Under the pieces are notes generated by a model that made no database searches, had not been told where the DNA came from, and was given only the letters and a program-made list of their open reading frames with translations. Positions 17,790 through 26,700 of a DNA stretch of 64,000 bases are shown here, piece after piece. The stretch lies in NCBI RefSeq assembly GCF_027568515.1, contig NZ_JANKZF010000008.1, positions 124,001 through 188,000 on the forward strand. Direction: 5' to 3'. Every line of letters starts with the position of its first letter. The first letter of the stretch is position 1. Both the position numbers and the translations under genes were made by a program. The DNA is from Arthrobacter sp. HY1533 (GTDB lineage: Bacteria > Actinomycetota > Actinomycetes > Actinomycetales > Micrococcaceae).

Positions 17790-18617
17790 CTATCCTCCGC
17801 CAAAACGGCTCTGCTCCCGCCGGAACTGCGACGGCGGCATGCCGGTCCGCTGCGAGAAGAGCCGGCTGAAGTAGGCGGGGTCCTCGTACCCCACCAGGCG
17901 GGCGATCCGCTCGACGGCATGGCTGGACTCGGCCAGCAGGGACTGGGACCGTGAAATGCGCATCTGCAGGACGAATTCCTTGGGCCCGATCCCGGCTGCC
18001 CGCTGGACATGCCTGCGCAGTTGGGACTCCGAGAGCCCCAGTTGGGCGGCCTGCTGGGGCAGGGCAAGAGGCTGGTAGGCGATTTCTCCAAGTTTCTGCA
18101 GCGTGTCCTCGGACTTGCTGCCGTTCCTGATGCCGCTGCTGTGCCTCCCGGCAATGGCCAGGAGTTGTTGGGTGTGGATGGAAGCCTGCAGGTCTGCCAG
18201 CGGACCCTCTGCCCGCAGGCATTTGCGGAGCACCACGAACGAGTCCAGCAGCTGCGGATCCGGGCCTGACATGTGGACCAAGGGCTGCCCGCGGCTGAAG
18301 CAGCCGAGTTCCTCATAGGCACGTACGCCGGCACCTGAGAACAGAACCCAATGTTCGGTCCACCCGCGGGCATCGGGACCGTAGCCGTGTTCCATCCCAG
18401 GGTGGATCCAGATCAGGGCAGGGGACTGGACGGGGTGCATGCTTCCGGCATGCTCCATCCATCGACGTCCTTCGCTGATGTAGACCATGGCGTGGGAGGA
18501 AAGCCGCCGGTTCTTGAAGGATGGAAGGTGCCCGCCCTGTTCGCCGGCGCCCAGGCAGCCCAAGCCAAGGTCGCGAAGCGCCGGGGCAATGGGCCGGTAT
18601 GTTGACCAGTTTTCCAT
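17790..18617 (-). CDS. AraC family transcriptional regulator
   Basis: The protein has 275 residues: an N-terminal cupin-like sensing domain (residues 1-160, with WIHPGMEHGYGPDARGWTEHW) and a C-terminal pair of helix-turn-helix motifs. The last 50 residues (VERIARLVGYEDPAYFSRLFSQRTGMPPSQFR) match the AraC second HTH closely. It is divergent from the PhyH dioxygenase gene and shares an 86-base region with it, so it most likely controls the dioxygenase/propeller genes and perhaps the sulfatase operon. The inducer is probably a sugar, as for RhaS-like members. Confidence 0.92.
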   Translation of the reverse strand: MENWSTYRPIAPALRDLGLGCLGAGEQGGHLPSFKNRRLSSHAMVYISEGRRWMEHAGSMHPVQSPALIWIHPGMEHGYGPDARGWTEHWVLFSGAGVRAYEELGCFSRGQPLVHMSGPDPQLLDSFVVLRKCLRAEGPLADLQASIHTQQLLAIAGRHSSGIRNGSKSEDTLQKLGEIAYQPLALPQQAAQLGLSESQLRRHVQRAAGIGPKEFVLQMRISRSQSLLAESSHAVERIARLVGYEDPAYFSRLFSQRTGMPPSQFRREQSRFGGG

Positions 18618-18703
18618 GAACCCAATCTACAGTGTAAGAAAAGTCCAAGAACGGCTGAAATTAGTCCATTGGCTTGACGGCCGGCATTGGGAAAACTGGT
18701 GGA

Positions 18704-19555
18704 ATGCTTACATCAAACGGCTATGTTCTCGATGAGTCCGAGCGCCGCCTCGGCCGCCTCGAACCGGTACCCACTGAGGAACGCCATGACAAGGATGCGC
18801 TCTGGGGCCGGCTTCGCCGCGACGGCTACCTGTACCTGAAGGGCCAGCTGTCAGCGGACCTGGTCAACAGCTTTCGCAGTTACTATTTTGCGGCGCTCGC
18901 CAACGCCAACGTGACCAGGCCCGGCACGGATCCGTCCCTCGGCATCTCCGCGGACGGGCCCATCGACCGCGCCGAAATGCGCCGCGCACTTTTTGACACG
19001 GTTGTGCCCGGAGCCGAATATGCGGACCTCTGCAGCACGCCGGCCATTGCCGACTGGTTCAGCTGGTTCTTCGAGGATGACATCCACCTGCACAAGCGCA
19101 AGATCATCCGCCACACCAGGGCAGGCGAAACGGGCATTGGCACCTCCACCCAGGCCCACTACGACCTGGTTTATTTGCGCGGCGGCAGCGACCGGGTCCT
19201 GTCCATGTGGATCCCGCTGGGGGACTGCCCCGTAGAGCGCGGGGGACTGGCGTATCTGGAGGGAAGTCACCTCTGGGTCCTGGCCCAGGAGCGGGAGGGG
19301 CGCCTGCAGCAGCCCGCCGCCTCCATTACGGCGGACCTGCCCGGCCTGGCGGAGGAGCATGACACCCGCTGGCTCGTCACCGACTACGAGGCGGGCGACG
19401 TCGTGGTCCACTCCGCGCACATCGTCCACGCCGGCACCGACAACGAGGATCCCGACGGCATCATGCGCCTGTCCACCGACATCCGCTACCAACGCAACAG
19501 CGAGCCCATCGACTGGCGCTGGCAGGACCACTGGCACTACGCCGACGGCTTGTAA
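18704..19555 (+). CDS. Phytanoyl-CoA dioxygenase (PhyH) family protein
   Basis: This 283-residue protein is related to Fe(II)/2-oxoglutarate dioxygenases of the PhyH family. The iron ligands appear as His-x-Asp in QAHYDLVYL and a distal His in DVVVHSAHIVHAG, with a following Arg (IMRLSTDIRYQ) for 2-oxoglutarate. The substrate is unknown; members hydroxylate lipids, amino acids, ectoine or sugar derivatives. The ATG at 18704 was chosen because GGTGG precedes it and translation upstream reads into the regulatory region. Its position next to a sugar-responsive AraC gene suggests a catabolic role. Confidence 0.88.
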   Translation: MLTSNGYVLDESERRLGRLEPVPTEERHDKDALWGRLRRDGYLYLKGQLSADLVNSFRSYYFAALANANVTRPGTDPSLGISADGPIDRAEMRRALFDTVVPGAEYADLCSTPAIADWFSWFFEDDIHLHKRKIIRHTRAGETGIGTSTQAHYDLVYLRGGSDRVLSMWIPLGDCPVERGGLAYLEGSHLWVLAQEREGRLQQPAASITADLPGLAEEHDTRWLVTDYEAGDVVVHSAHIVHAGTDNEDPDGIMRLSTDIRYQRNSEPIDWRWQDHWHYADGL

Positions 19556-19603
19556 ACAATTCATCAAGCAAGAGCAGGAACCAACAATGTCTGGAGCAGC
19601 AAT

Positions 19604-20686
19604 TTGACGCAGGCCAAGCAGGACGCACCCCGGGGCGGGACTGAATTCGAGGCGGGACACCACCTCACCGTCGGGGACAAGAGCTACCGCTGGGACAACA
19701 TTTGGGCTGGCTATGAGGGGACCGGCTGGTCGCATTCCGGCATTGCCGCCCTGCAGGACGGTTCGGTGGTTTTCGCCCATCCGGAGGGCCACAGGCTGGT
19801 GCGGGTGCTTCCCGGCGGCGAAGCCCAGGAAATCCACACCGAGCTGACGGAAATGCACGCCATTGTCGCGGCGCCGCTGGCGGGCCGGGAAGCCCTGTGG
19901 GTGGCCGACAACGGATCACGCTACTGCCACGGCACGCCCGATTACCACGAGGAACTGAATGTGGGCCGCGTGGCGGCACTGGACATGGACGGCGCGATCC
20001 GCCAGGAAATCCACTGCCCGGACCTGCCGGCCTACGCAGAAAACGGCTGGCGGCCCACAACCGTTGCAGTGGACGGACAGACAGGCGACATCTGGGTGGG
20101 CGACGGCTACGGTGCCAGCCTGGTCCACTGCTTCGACGCTGCCGGGCAGTTGCGGTTCACCCTGGACGGCACCGAGGCGGGCAAGCACTTTGCCAGCCCG
20201 CACGGCATCCACATCCGTTTGGGCGGGGGAGAGCGGGAGGTTTATGTTGCCGATCGAGGCAACCGGAGGATCGTGGTCTACGGGCTCGACGGCGCCTTCC
20301 GCCGGGTGGTCGGCGTCGGCCATCTCAGCAGCCCCTCGAGCCTGGCCGAACTGGACGGAATCCTGCTCGTGACCGAGCTTTCCGGCGCACTGGCCATGTT
20401 CGACGGCGACGACTTCCGCGGCCATGCGGGGCAAAGCGGCCGCAACACTGCCGATGAAGGGTGGCCCAACCAACGCAGCCACGACGGCAACGTCACCAGG
20501 GCTTCGACCCCGCCCGGAGTGTTCAACAGCCCCCACGGCATTGCCGTGCAAGGTGGCCACATCCTGCTGACCGAATGGATGGTCGGCGGCAGGTTCACCC
20601 GCCTGTCACCGGATGCCTGTGTCACAGCGCCACTTTGTTCCGGCCATGTGGTTGATTTGAAGCATGAGCATTCCGGAAATTCTTGA
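19604..20686 (+). CDS. NHL/SMP-30-like beta-propeller protein of unknown function
   Basis: The protein has 360 residues. Repeated blades are visible: GIAALQDGSVVFAHPEGHRL, then ALWVADNGSRYCHG, DIWVGDGYGASLVHCFD, SPHGIHIR...VYVADRGNRRIVVYG and SPHGIAVQGGHILLTEW. This is the NHL or gluconolactonase-like propeller pattern. No signal peptide is seen. A lactonase or sugar-acid binding role would fit the locus, but no catalytic residues can be assigned with confidence. The start is TTG at 19604 behind GGAG. A six-codon frame (ATG 19587, MSGAAI) ends at the TGA overlapping this TTG. The 3' end overlaps the next gene by 23 bases. Confidence 0.75.
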   Translation: MTQAKQDAPRGGTEFEAGHHLTVGDKSYRWDNIWAGYEGTGWSHSGIAALQDGSVVFAHPEGHRLVRVLPGGEAQEIHTELTEMHAIVAAPLAGREALWVADNGSRYCHGTPDYHEELNVGRVAALDMDGAIRQEIHCPDLPAYAENGWRPTTVAVDGQTGDIWVGDGYGASLVHCFDAAGQLRFTLDGTEAGKHFASPHGIHIRLGGGEREVYVADRGNRRIVVYGLDGAFRRVVGVGHLSSPSSLAELDGILLVTELSGALAMFDGDDFRGHAGQSGRNTADEGWPNQRSHDGNVTRASTPPGVFNSPHGIAVQGGHILLTEWMVGGRFTRLSPDACVTAPLCSGHVVDLKHEHSGNS

Positions 20687-21365
20687 CGCACACCACATCA
20701 ACGAAGCTGCAAGCTTGGTCAGGGATTACTACACACAGATCCACCGGCACGGCGCCCCCATGACAGGTGCACGCTTCGATTCATGGGCCGGCGGCGGGGA
20801 CAACGGCCAGGCCGTCAACACCATCACAGCGGACGACCTGATTGCCGTGACATTTCTGTCGGTGGAGATTCCCGCCGCGGCCGCCATAGGAATTCTGGAG
20901 ACATACAAGGAACGGATCTCGGAACTGCTGGAACAACTGCCGGCAGACGTGGATCTTGGCACGCTCCCGCAGGAGAAGTTCGATGAACTGCTGGGTGATT
21001 GCGGCCCCGCGCAGGAGCTGTGGCAGCTCCTGCGCGGGGACACCAGCGACCGCTGGGGCATCGGCCCCACAACAGCCAGCAAGATCATGGCGCGGAAGCG
21101 CCCGCGGCTGATCCCCATCTACGATTCGGTGGGCGGTTCACTCATGGGCCTGGAGAACTCCCTGCGCCAGTGGACCGTCTGGCATCAGGCCCTCAGCGGG
21201 GACACGATGCTCCAAGACCGGCTGGCAACCATCCAGGAACTCTCCGGCGTCGCCGCAGACGCCTCCGCGCTGCGCATCATGGACGTGGTCCTGTGGAAGC
21301 ACGGCAAGAACCTCGCCTACGAAATGAAGCAGTTGGCCAACGCGGAAGCCAGCCTGGTGCCGTAG
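20664..21365 (+). CDS. DUF6308-like protein of unknown function
   Basis: This 233-residue cytoplasmic protein resembles the DUF6308 family of actinobacteria in layout: RFDSWAGGGDN, DDLIAVTFLSV, then WGIGPTTASKIMARKRPRLIPIYDS. The GIGPTTASKI segment looks like a helix-hairpin-helix, as in DNA glycosylases and other DNA-binding proteins, so a nucleic-acid role is possible. No function is known. It overlaps the propeller gene by 23 bases but faces no obvious pathway partner. Confidence 0.7.
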   Translation: MSIPEILDAHHINEAASLVRDYYTQIHRHGAPMTGARFDSWAGGGDNGQAVNTITADDLIAVTFLSVEIPAAAAIGILETYKERISELLEQLPADVDLGTLPQEKFDELLGDCGPAQELWQLLRGDTSDRWGIGPTTASKIMARKRPRLIPIYDSVGGSLMGLENSLRQWTVWHQALSGDTMLQDRLATIQELSGVAADASALRIMDVVLWKHGKNLAYEMKQLANAEASLVP

Positions 21366-21418
21366 CCAACAGTTGGACGGATCCGCCTGCCGAAACGTCC
21401 CTGGGTTAAGGTGGAGAA

Positions 21419-21454
21419 GCCCCGTGGCCGGGAGATTGCACCCGGCCAAGGGGC
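21419..21454 (+). promoter_or_regulatory. Long hairpin in the leader of the SulP gene
   Basis: An arm at 21419-21432 (GCCCCGTGGCCGGG) pairs with 21441-21454 (CCCGGCCAAGGGGC) with a single mismatch and an eight-base loop. No thymine run follows, so it is not a typical terminator. It lies 65-100 bases upstream of the SulP start, in a 154-base non-coding stretch, and could be an RNA regulatory element. I do not recognise it as a known riboswitch. Confidence 0.5.
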
Positions 21455-21519
21455 ACGGACAGGCGCACCCGCTGCATGGAAAGGCCCGTTCGGTTGACCA
21501 ACTTGGAACGGAGCCAGCC

Positions 21520-23022
21520 ATGGCAGTGACAACAAAGCAGGCGGCCCCAACACCTGAACAGCTCCAGTCCGTGTGGGGTGCGTTGAAGTCCCCGCGCAGG
21601 CTCAAGACCGAGGTTCTCGGCGGGCTTGTTGTGGGTCTGGCCCTCATCCCGGAAGCCATCGCCTTCTCCGTGATCGCCGGAGTTGACCCCCGGATCGGGC
21701 TCTTCGCCGCGTTCACCATGGCAGTCACCATTGCCTTCACTGGCGGCCGCCCCGCCATGATCTCTGCGGCAACAGGGGCCGTGGCGCTGGTCATCGCACC
21801 CTTGGTGAGGTCGCACGGCGTCGACTATCTCATTGCCTGCGTGATCCTGGCCGGAGTCCTGCAGATCATCCTGGCCCTGGCCGGCGTTGCAAAGCTCATG
21901 CGGTTCATCCCCCGATCGGTCATGGTGGGCTTCGTCAACGCCCTGGCCATCCTGGTGTTCATCGCGCAGCTGCCCGAGCTCATTGGCGTGCCGTGGCTGG
22001 TCTACCCGCTCGTCGCCGCGGCCCTGCTGATCATGTTTGTCCTGCCCCGCTTCACCCAGGTGGTCCCTGCGCCCCTCGTGGCGATCGTGGTCCTGACGCT
22101 CGTTGCGGTCCTCGCGAACATTGCTGTCCCCACGGTGGGCGACAAGGGCGCCCTGCCGGATTCGCTGCCGACGGCGATGGTCCCCAACGTGCCGCTGACC
22201 TTCGAAACGCTCCAGGTCATCTTCCCGTTTGCGCTGGCCATGGCGTTCGTGGGCCTGCTCGAATCGCTCATGACCGCCAAGCTGGTGGATGACATCACCG
22301 ACACCCGCTCCAGCAAGACCCGCGAGGCCTGGGGCCAGGGCGTGGCGAACATCGTGACCGGTTTCTTCGGCGGCATGGGCGGCTGCGCCATGATCGGCCA
22401 GACCATGATCAACGTCAAGGCCTCAGGCGCCCGCACCCGGATCTCAACGTTTTGCGCCGGCGTCTTCCTGCTTCTGCTCGTGGTGGTGCTCGGCGACGTG
22501 GTCTCCCTGATCCCCATGGCGGCCCTGGTCGCGGTCATGATCTTCGTCTGCTGGGCCACGTTCGACTGGCACAGCATCCGCCCGCGCACCCTGAAGGCCC
22601 TGCCCAAGAGCGAATCATTCGTCATGGTCGCCACCGTCGTCGCCACGGTCGCCACCAACAACCTGGCCATCGGCGTGGGTACTGGAACCGTGCTGGCCAT
22701 GGTCATGTTCGCCCGCCGCGTGGCCCACTTCGTCACGGTGGAGCGCATCGAGGGCGACGGCGTAGCCACCTACGTGGTGAACGGCGAACTGTTCTTCGCT
22801 TCTTCCAACGACCTCTACACGCAGTTCGCCTACGCGCTGGACCCCGAACGGGTCGTCATCGACATGCGCAGCTCCCACCTCTGGGACGCCTCCACCAGCG
22901 CCACCCTCGACGCCATCACCGACAAGTACCGCCGCCACGGCAAGGATGTGGAAATCGTGGGCCTCAACCAGGCCAGCACCGAGATGCGCCGCCGCCTCGC
23001 CGGGAAGCTCGGCGGCAACTGA
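21520..23022 (+). CDS. SulP family inorganic anion transporter with STAS domain
   Basis: This 500-residue protein has about 10-12 transmembrane segments from residue 30 to 390. The SulP signatures are GLVVGLALIPEAIAFSVIAGVDPRIGL and the ATGAVALVIAPLV segment. GFFGGMGGCAMIGQTMINVKASGARTRIS is the conserved central motif. Residues 410-495 form a STAS domain (YVVNGELFFASSNDL...VVIDMRSSHLWDASTSATLD), which regulates transport. Substrates in the family include sulfate, bicarbonate and other anions. Near a sulfatase it may handle liberated sulfate, although bicarbonate is equally possible. The ATG at 21520 follows GGAACGGAG. Confidence 0.93.
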   Translation: MAVTTKQAAPTPEQLQSVWGALKSPRRLKTEVLGGLVVGLALIPEAIAFSVIAGVDPRIGLFAAFTMAVTIAFTGGRPAMISAATGAVALVIAPLVRSHGVDYLIACVILAGVLQIILALAGVAKLMRFIPRSVMVGFVNALAILVFIAQLPELIGVPWLVYPLVAAALLIMFVLPRFTQVVPAPLVAIVVLTLVAVLANIAVPTVGDKGALPDSLPTAMVPNVPLTFETLQVIFPFALAMAFVGLLESLMTAKLVDDITDTRSSKTREAWGQGVANIVTGFFGGMGGCAMIGQTMINVKASGARTRISTFCAGVFLLLLVVVLGDVVSLIPMAALVAVMIFVCWATFDWHSIRPRTLKALPKSESFVMVATVVATVATNNLAIGVGTGTVLAMVMFARRVAHFVTVERIEGDGVATYVVNGELFFASSNDLYTQFAYALDPERVVIDMRSSHLWDASTSATLDAITDKYRRHGKDVEIVGLNQASTEMRRRLAGKLGGN

Positions 23023-23040
23023 CACAGTCACGTGGGGTTG

Positions 23041-23517
23041 CTAGGAAGCCCCCGGAACGAAGAATGTGGCGGCCGCAATCCGGGCGCCGTCCAGCATGAC
23101 GACCCATTCGTAGGTGGCGCCGATTGGCAGTGGCAGCCCGCCGGGGAAGTTCAGCACAATGTTGGAACTGCCAGGGAAGCCGATGGGCGGCTGCTGATCG
23201 TTGGGGCCGGACACGGGGCGGAAGTCCACGTCCTGGCTGAAGCGCATGGTGTTCTCGCCGTCGGGGCTGGGCACTATTACCGGTTGCCCGTCGGTGTCGA
23301 CCAGGAGCACTTCCACCGCGCCGGAGGTGTCCTCGAAAACGGGGATGCTCACCGTGACATTCACGAAGACGGCAAACGGGGCCGTCATCCCGGTTTCGGG
23401 GTCGCCGCCCAGGAACTGGATGCCGCCGCCCACAATGTTGACCTTGCCGGCCGCATCCACATTGACGAAGTCGCCAATCAACACGATTCCGCTGGCGGTG
23501 CCTGAATTCATCGTCAT
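23041..23517 (-). CDS. Conserved hypothetical protein (DUF6941-like)
   Basis: This is a 158-residue soluble beta-rich protein. The N-terminus (GIVLIGDFVNVDAAGKVNIVGGGI) and the later FPGGLPLPIGATYEWVVMLDG resemble the DUF6941 type of actinobacterial hypothetical proteins, which carry a cold and dry two-sheet core of unknown role. The ATG at 23517 is preseded by GGAGG seven bases upstream, so the longer open frame beginning near 23589 is not used. It is a single gene between SulP and GH95, with no functional link that I can see. Confidence 0.65.
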   Translation of the reverse strand: MTMNSGTASGIVLIGDFVNVDAAGKVNIVGGGIQFLGGDPETGMTAPFAVFVNVTVSIPVFEDTSGAVEVLLVDTDGQPVIVPSPDGENTMRFSQDVDFRPVSGPNDQQPPIGFPGSSNIVLNFPGGLPLPIGATYEWVVMLDGARIAAATFFVPGAS

Positions 23518-23659
23518 GTGCGGGCCTCCAAGGCTCTGGGCAAGACCCCGGACGGGGACACTCCCAACAATAGGGGCACGGGCTGGCAACCCGCTCCCAA
23601 GGTGATGCGGCGTTGGCCGAAAAGGCGCAGGAGGTGATGCGGCGTTGAGGTGGGACGCT

Positions 23660-23699
23660 AACGGGCCGGGCTTGCCACTTGCGTGGCAGGCCCGGCCCG
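23660..23699 (-). terminator. Strong hairpin downstream of the GH95 gene
   Basis: The arms 23660-23677 and 23682-23699 form an 18-bp stem with one G-T wobble and a four-base loop (TTGC). It begins 36 bases past the GH95 stop on the minus strand. There is only a weak T tract, as is common in actinobacterial terminators. Confidence 0.75.
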
Positions 23700-23734
23700 T
23701 CAGTTCAAGCAGGGGATCAGTGTCCCCCCAACCG

Positions 23735-26700
23735 CTAGCTCGGTGAGAACGGCTTGGTCTTGTGGCCCGGCTTGGTGGGCTTGACCTTGTAATCCTTGCC
23801 GTTCATGGCCACGGTGATGTTGCCCTGGTTGGGGGACTTGTCGCCGATGACCTCAACGGACGTGACTTTCCCGTCCTTCCAGGTGCAGTTCAGCTCGTAG
23901 CCGCCGCGGGCGCGCAGGCCCTTGAAGGAGCCGTCCTTCCAGCCAGCGGGCAGGGCGGGCAGCAGCTCGATCTTGCCCGTGTGGCTCTGGATGAGCATTT
24001 CCGCCACGCCGCCGGTGATGCCCAGGTTGCCGTCAATCTGGAACGGCGTGTGGGTGGTGAACATGTTGGGCATGGTGTTGAAACGCAGCAGTCCGCGGAG
24101 CATGTACTGGGCACGCTCGGCATCACCCAAGCGGGCGAACAGGCCAACGCGCCACGGCCAGGTCCACGAGCGGCGGCTGTCGCCGGACACCGAGGCCTCC
24201 GTGAACGGCACGCCTTCGCGCTCGCCGCATCGGGCCTTCAAAGACACCAGGGCCGCGGCTGCCAGCTCGGGGTTTTCCTTCAGGTTGATCTGGCGTCCCG
24301 GGTACACGGCGAACAGGTGCGAGGTGTGGCGGTGGATGTCGTTGGGATCATCCCGGTCCGTCTGCCATTCCTGCAGCTGGCCCCACTTGCCGATCTTGTT
24401 CGGGGCCAGGCGTGACTGCATGTCCTTGACCGTGGCCCGGTAGGAGGGGTCGGACTGGGCGGCGTCCTCCAGGTCAATGTAGTTCTGGAACAGGTCCCAA
24501 ATGATCTGCTGGTCGTACATGACCCCATCTTCGGTGGGGCCGTGCTCGGGCGACCAACCCTTCGGCGACACCAGCTTGCCGTTGGTGTCTTCGACCAGGC
24601 GGTCTTCCCAGAACTGGCAGATCTCCTTGATCATGGGCAGCGCGGTCTCGCGCAGGTACTTCTCGTCCTGTGAGAAGGCCCAGTGCTCGTAGATGTGCTG
24701 GGCGTACCAGGCGCTGGAGACAACGTTCCATTCCCAGGAGTTGCCGCCGAAGATGCTCTGGCTGGTGCGGGCCGTCCAGCCGCGGGTCTCGGCGCCGAAG
24801 GCGTTGCGCGTGGCAACCCTCGAGGGCACGGCGACCTGCTTCACGTACTCAACCAAGGGCAGGTGGCTTTCGGACATGTTGGTGGTTTCCGCGCCCCAGT
24901 AGTTCATCTGGACGTTGATGTTGGTGTGGTAGTCCGAAGCCCACGGGGGAGTGTTGCTTTCGTTCCACACACCCTGCAGGTTGGCTGGCAGCCCGCCCTG
25001 GCGGGAGGAGCCCAGGAGCAGGTAGCGGCCGTAGGCAAACAGGGTCTGTTCCAGGCTCGGGTCGTCCTGGCCCGCGCCGTAGGCTGCCAGTCGGAGGTCG
25101 GTGGGCACCTTGGCGACCGCATCCGGCGTCGTGCCCCAATCCACGGACACGCGCTGCATCAGTGCGGAAAGCTCGCCCTGGTGTTCGTCGCGCAGTTCCT
25201 TGTAGCTGCGGCGGCCGGCCGCGGCAATGGCGGCGGTGATCCGGGGTTCGGGATCGGTGCTGCGCCAGCCGGCCGCGGCGTCCATCTTGTAGTTGGTGCG
25301 TGCATCCAGGATGAGCGTCATGAAGGAGGCGCCGGAGACGCGCAGGGTGGCACCTTCGCCAGTGACGCTGCCGTCGGTGTCGACGATGCTCAGGGTTGCG
25401 GCGTGCTTGAGCTTGTTGGCCATTTCGCCTGAGAAGCGGACCGACTTGGCGGCGGCGTCGGCAGTGGTGGTGACGCCGTCCTGTCCGGAGGTCATGCCCA
25501 AGGTGCCGTTGAGCCCGCCGGGGCGTTCGGTCTCGTAGCGGAGCACGATCACGTCTGCGAGCTTGCTGGCGAAGCCTTCACGCAGCACGCGGTTGCCGGT
25601 GGTGCCGAACTGGGTCAGGTGGAGGCCGATCGAGGGGTCCAGTGCGCGCCTGTAGTCGGCCACGGCCGAGGTTGCACGGGAATCGAAGCCGTTGCCCAGC
25701 AGGACCACTTCGGCGATGCGCAGGCGTGTGGAGGGTCCGCGCAGGGTGAGGCGGTAGGAGCTGTAGGAGCCGCCGGGGAGCGGGAAGCTGGCGGTTTCGC
25801 CGCGCGTTGCGAAGGGCTTGCCGGGGGAGCGGCTGTCCAGCGCAGTCCAGTTGCGGCGGTCCTTGGAGCCTTCCAGGACCCATGAGGTGGGGTCCTCGCC
25901 GGCGTTGTCCGCGGCCGAGGTCAATGCGTAGGAGGTCAGGGCCACGGCCTTGCCCAGATCTGCCTGCCATACGACGCCGTCACCCGCCTTGGGTGCCACC
26001 CAGGCGGTTGCAGCGGAGCCGTCCAGGGTGCGCAGGATGTCGCTGCCCGTGCCGTCGCCGTCGGAATGGCCGGTGGGGGAGGAGACGTACAGGGCCGACT
26101 GTGCGCCCATGCTGACGCCGCCCAGCGAGATCTCCGAGACCTGGAAGTGGCTGACGCCGGCCTTGGGGGAGAAATCGAACTTGTAGAAGGGGTACGCGGT
26201 GGTGTTGGCGGCGGTGAATTCCTTGGCCTGCTTGCGGTTCTCGAACGGGCCCTGTTCGCGGCTGTCCAAAGCGGTCCAGGTGGTCCCGTCCTGTGAACCG
26301 GAGAACGTCCATTTCTGGGGGTCTCGGGCGGGGACGTCGTTGGCGCTGGTGAGGGTGTACCGGGAAACCACGACGGCGGTGGACAGCTTCATCTGCCACG
26401 TCACCGTGGAGGGCGGGCCGTCGATGCACCACTTGGTGCCCGTGTTGTTGTCCACGGAGGCGTCAACGTCCTCGGCGCCCCAGATCTTGTAGGGGCCCCC
26501 GGGGGCGGTGACCACGGGCGGGGCGGCCTGTTCGCCGAGGGTGACCACCACGTTGCCGAAGTTCCGGTAGGAACCGAAGCCGGTGACGCTGGTGTCGTAG
26601 GCGCCGTCGGGCTGGCCGGCCAGGGCGTTGTCGTAGTTGTTGACGCCGCCCCAGAGGCTCTCTTCGTTGAACTGGATCCGGTCGCGGGTGGGGTCGCCGT

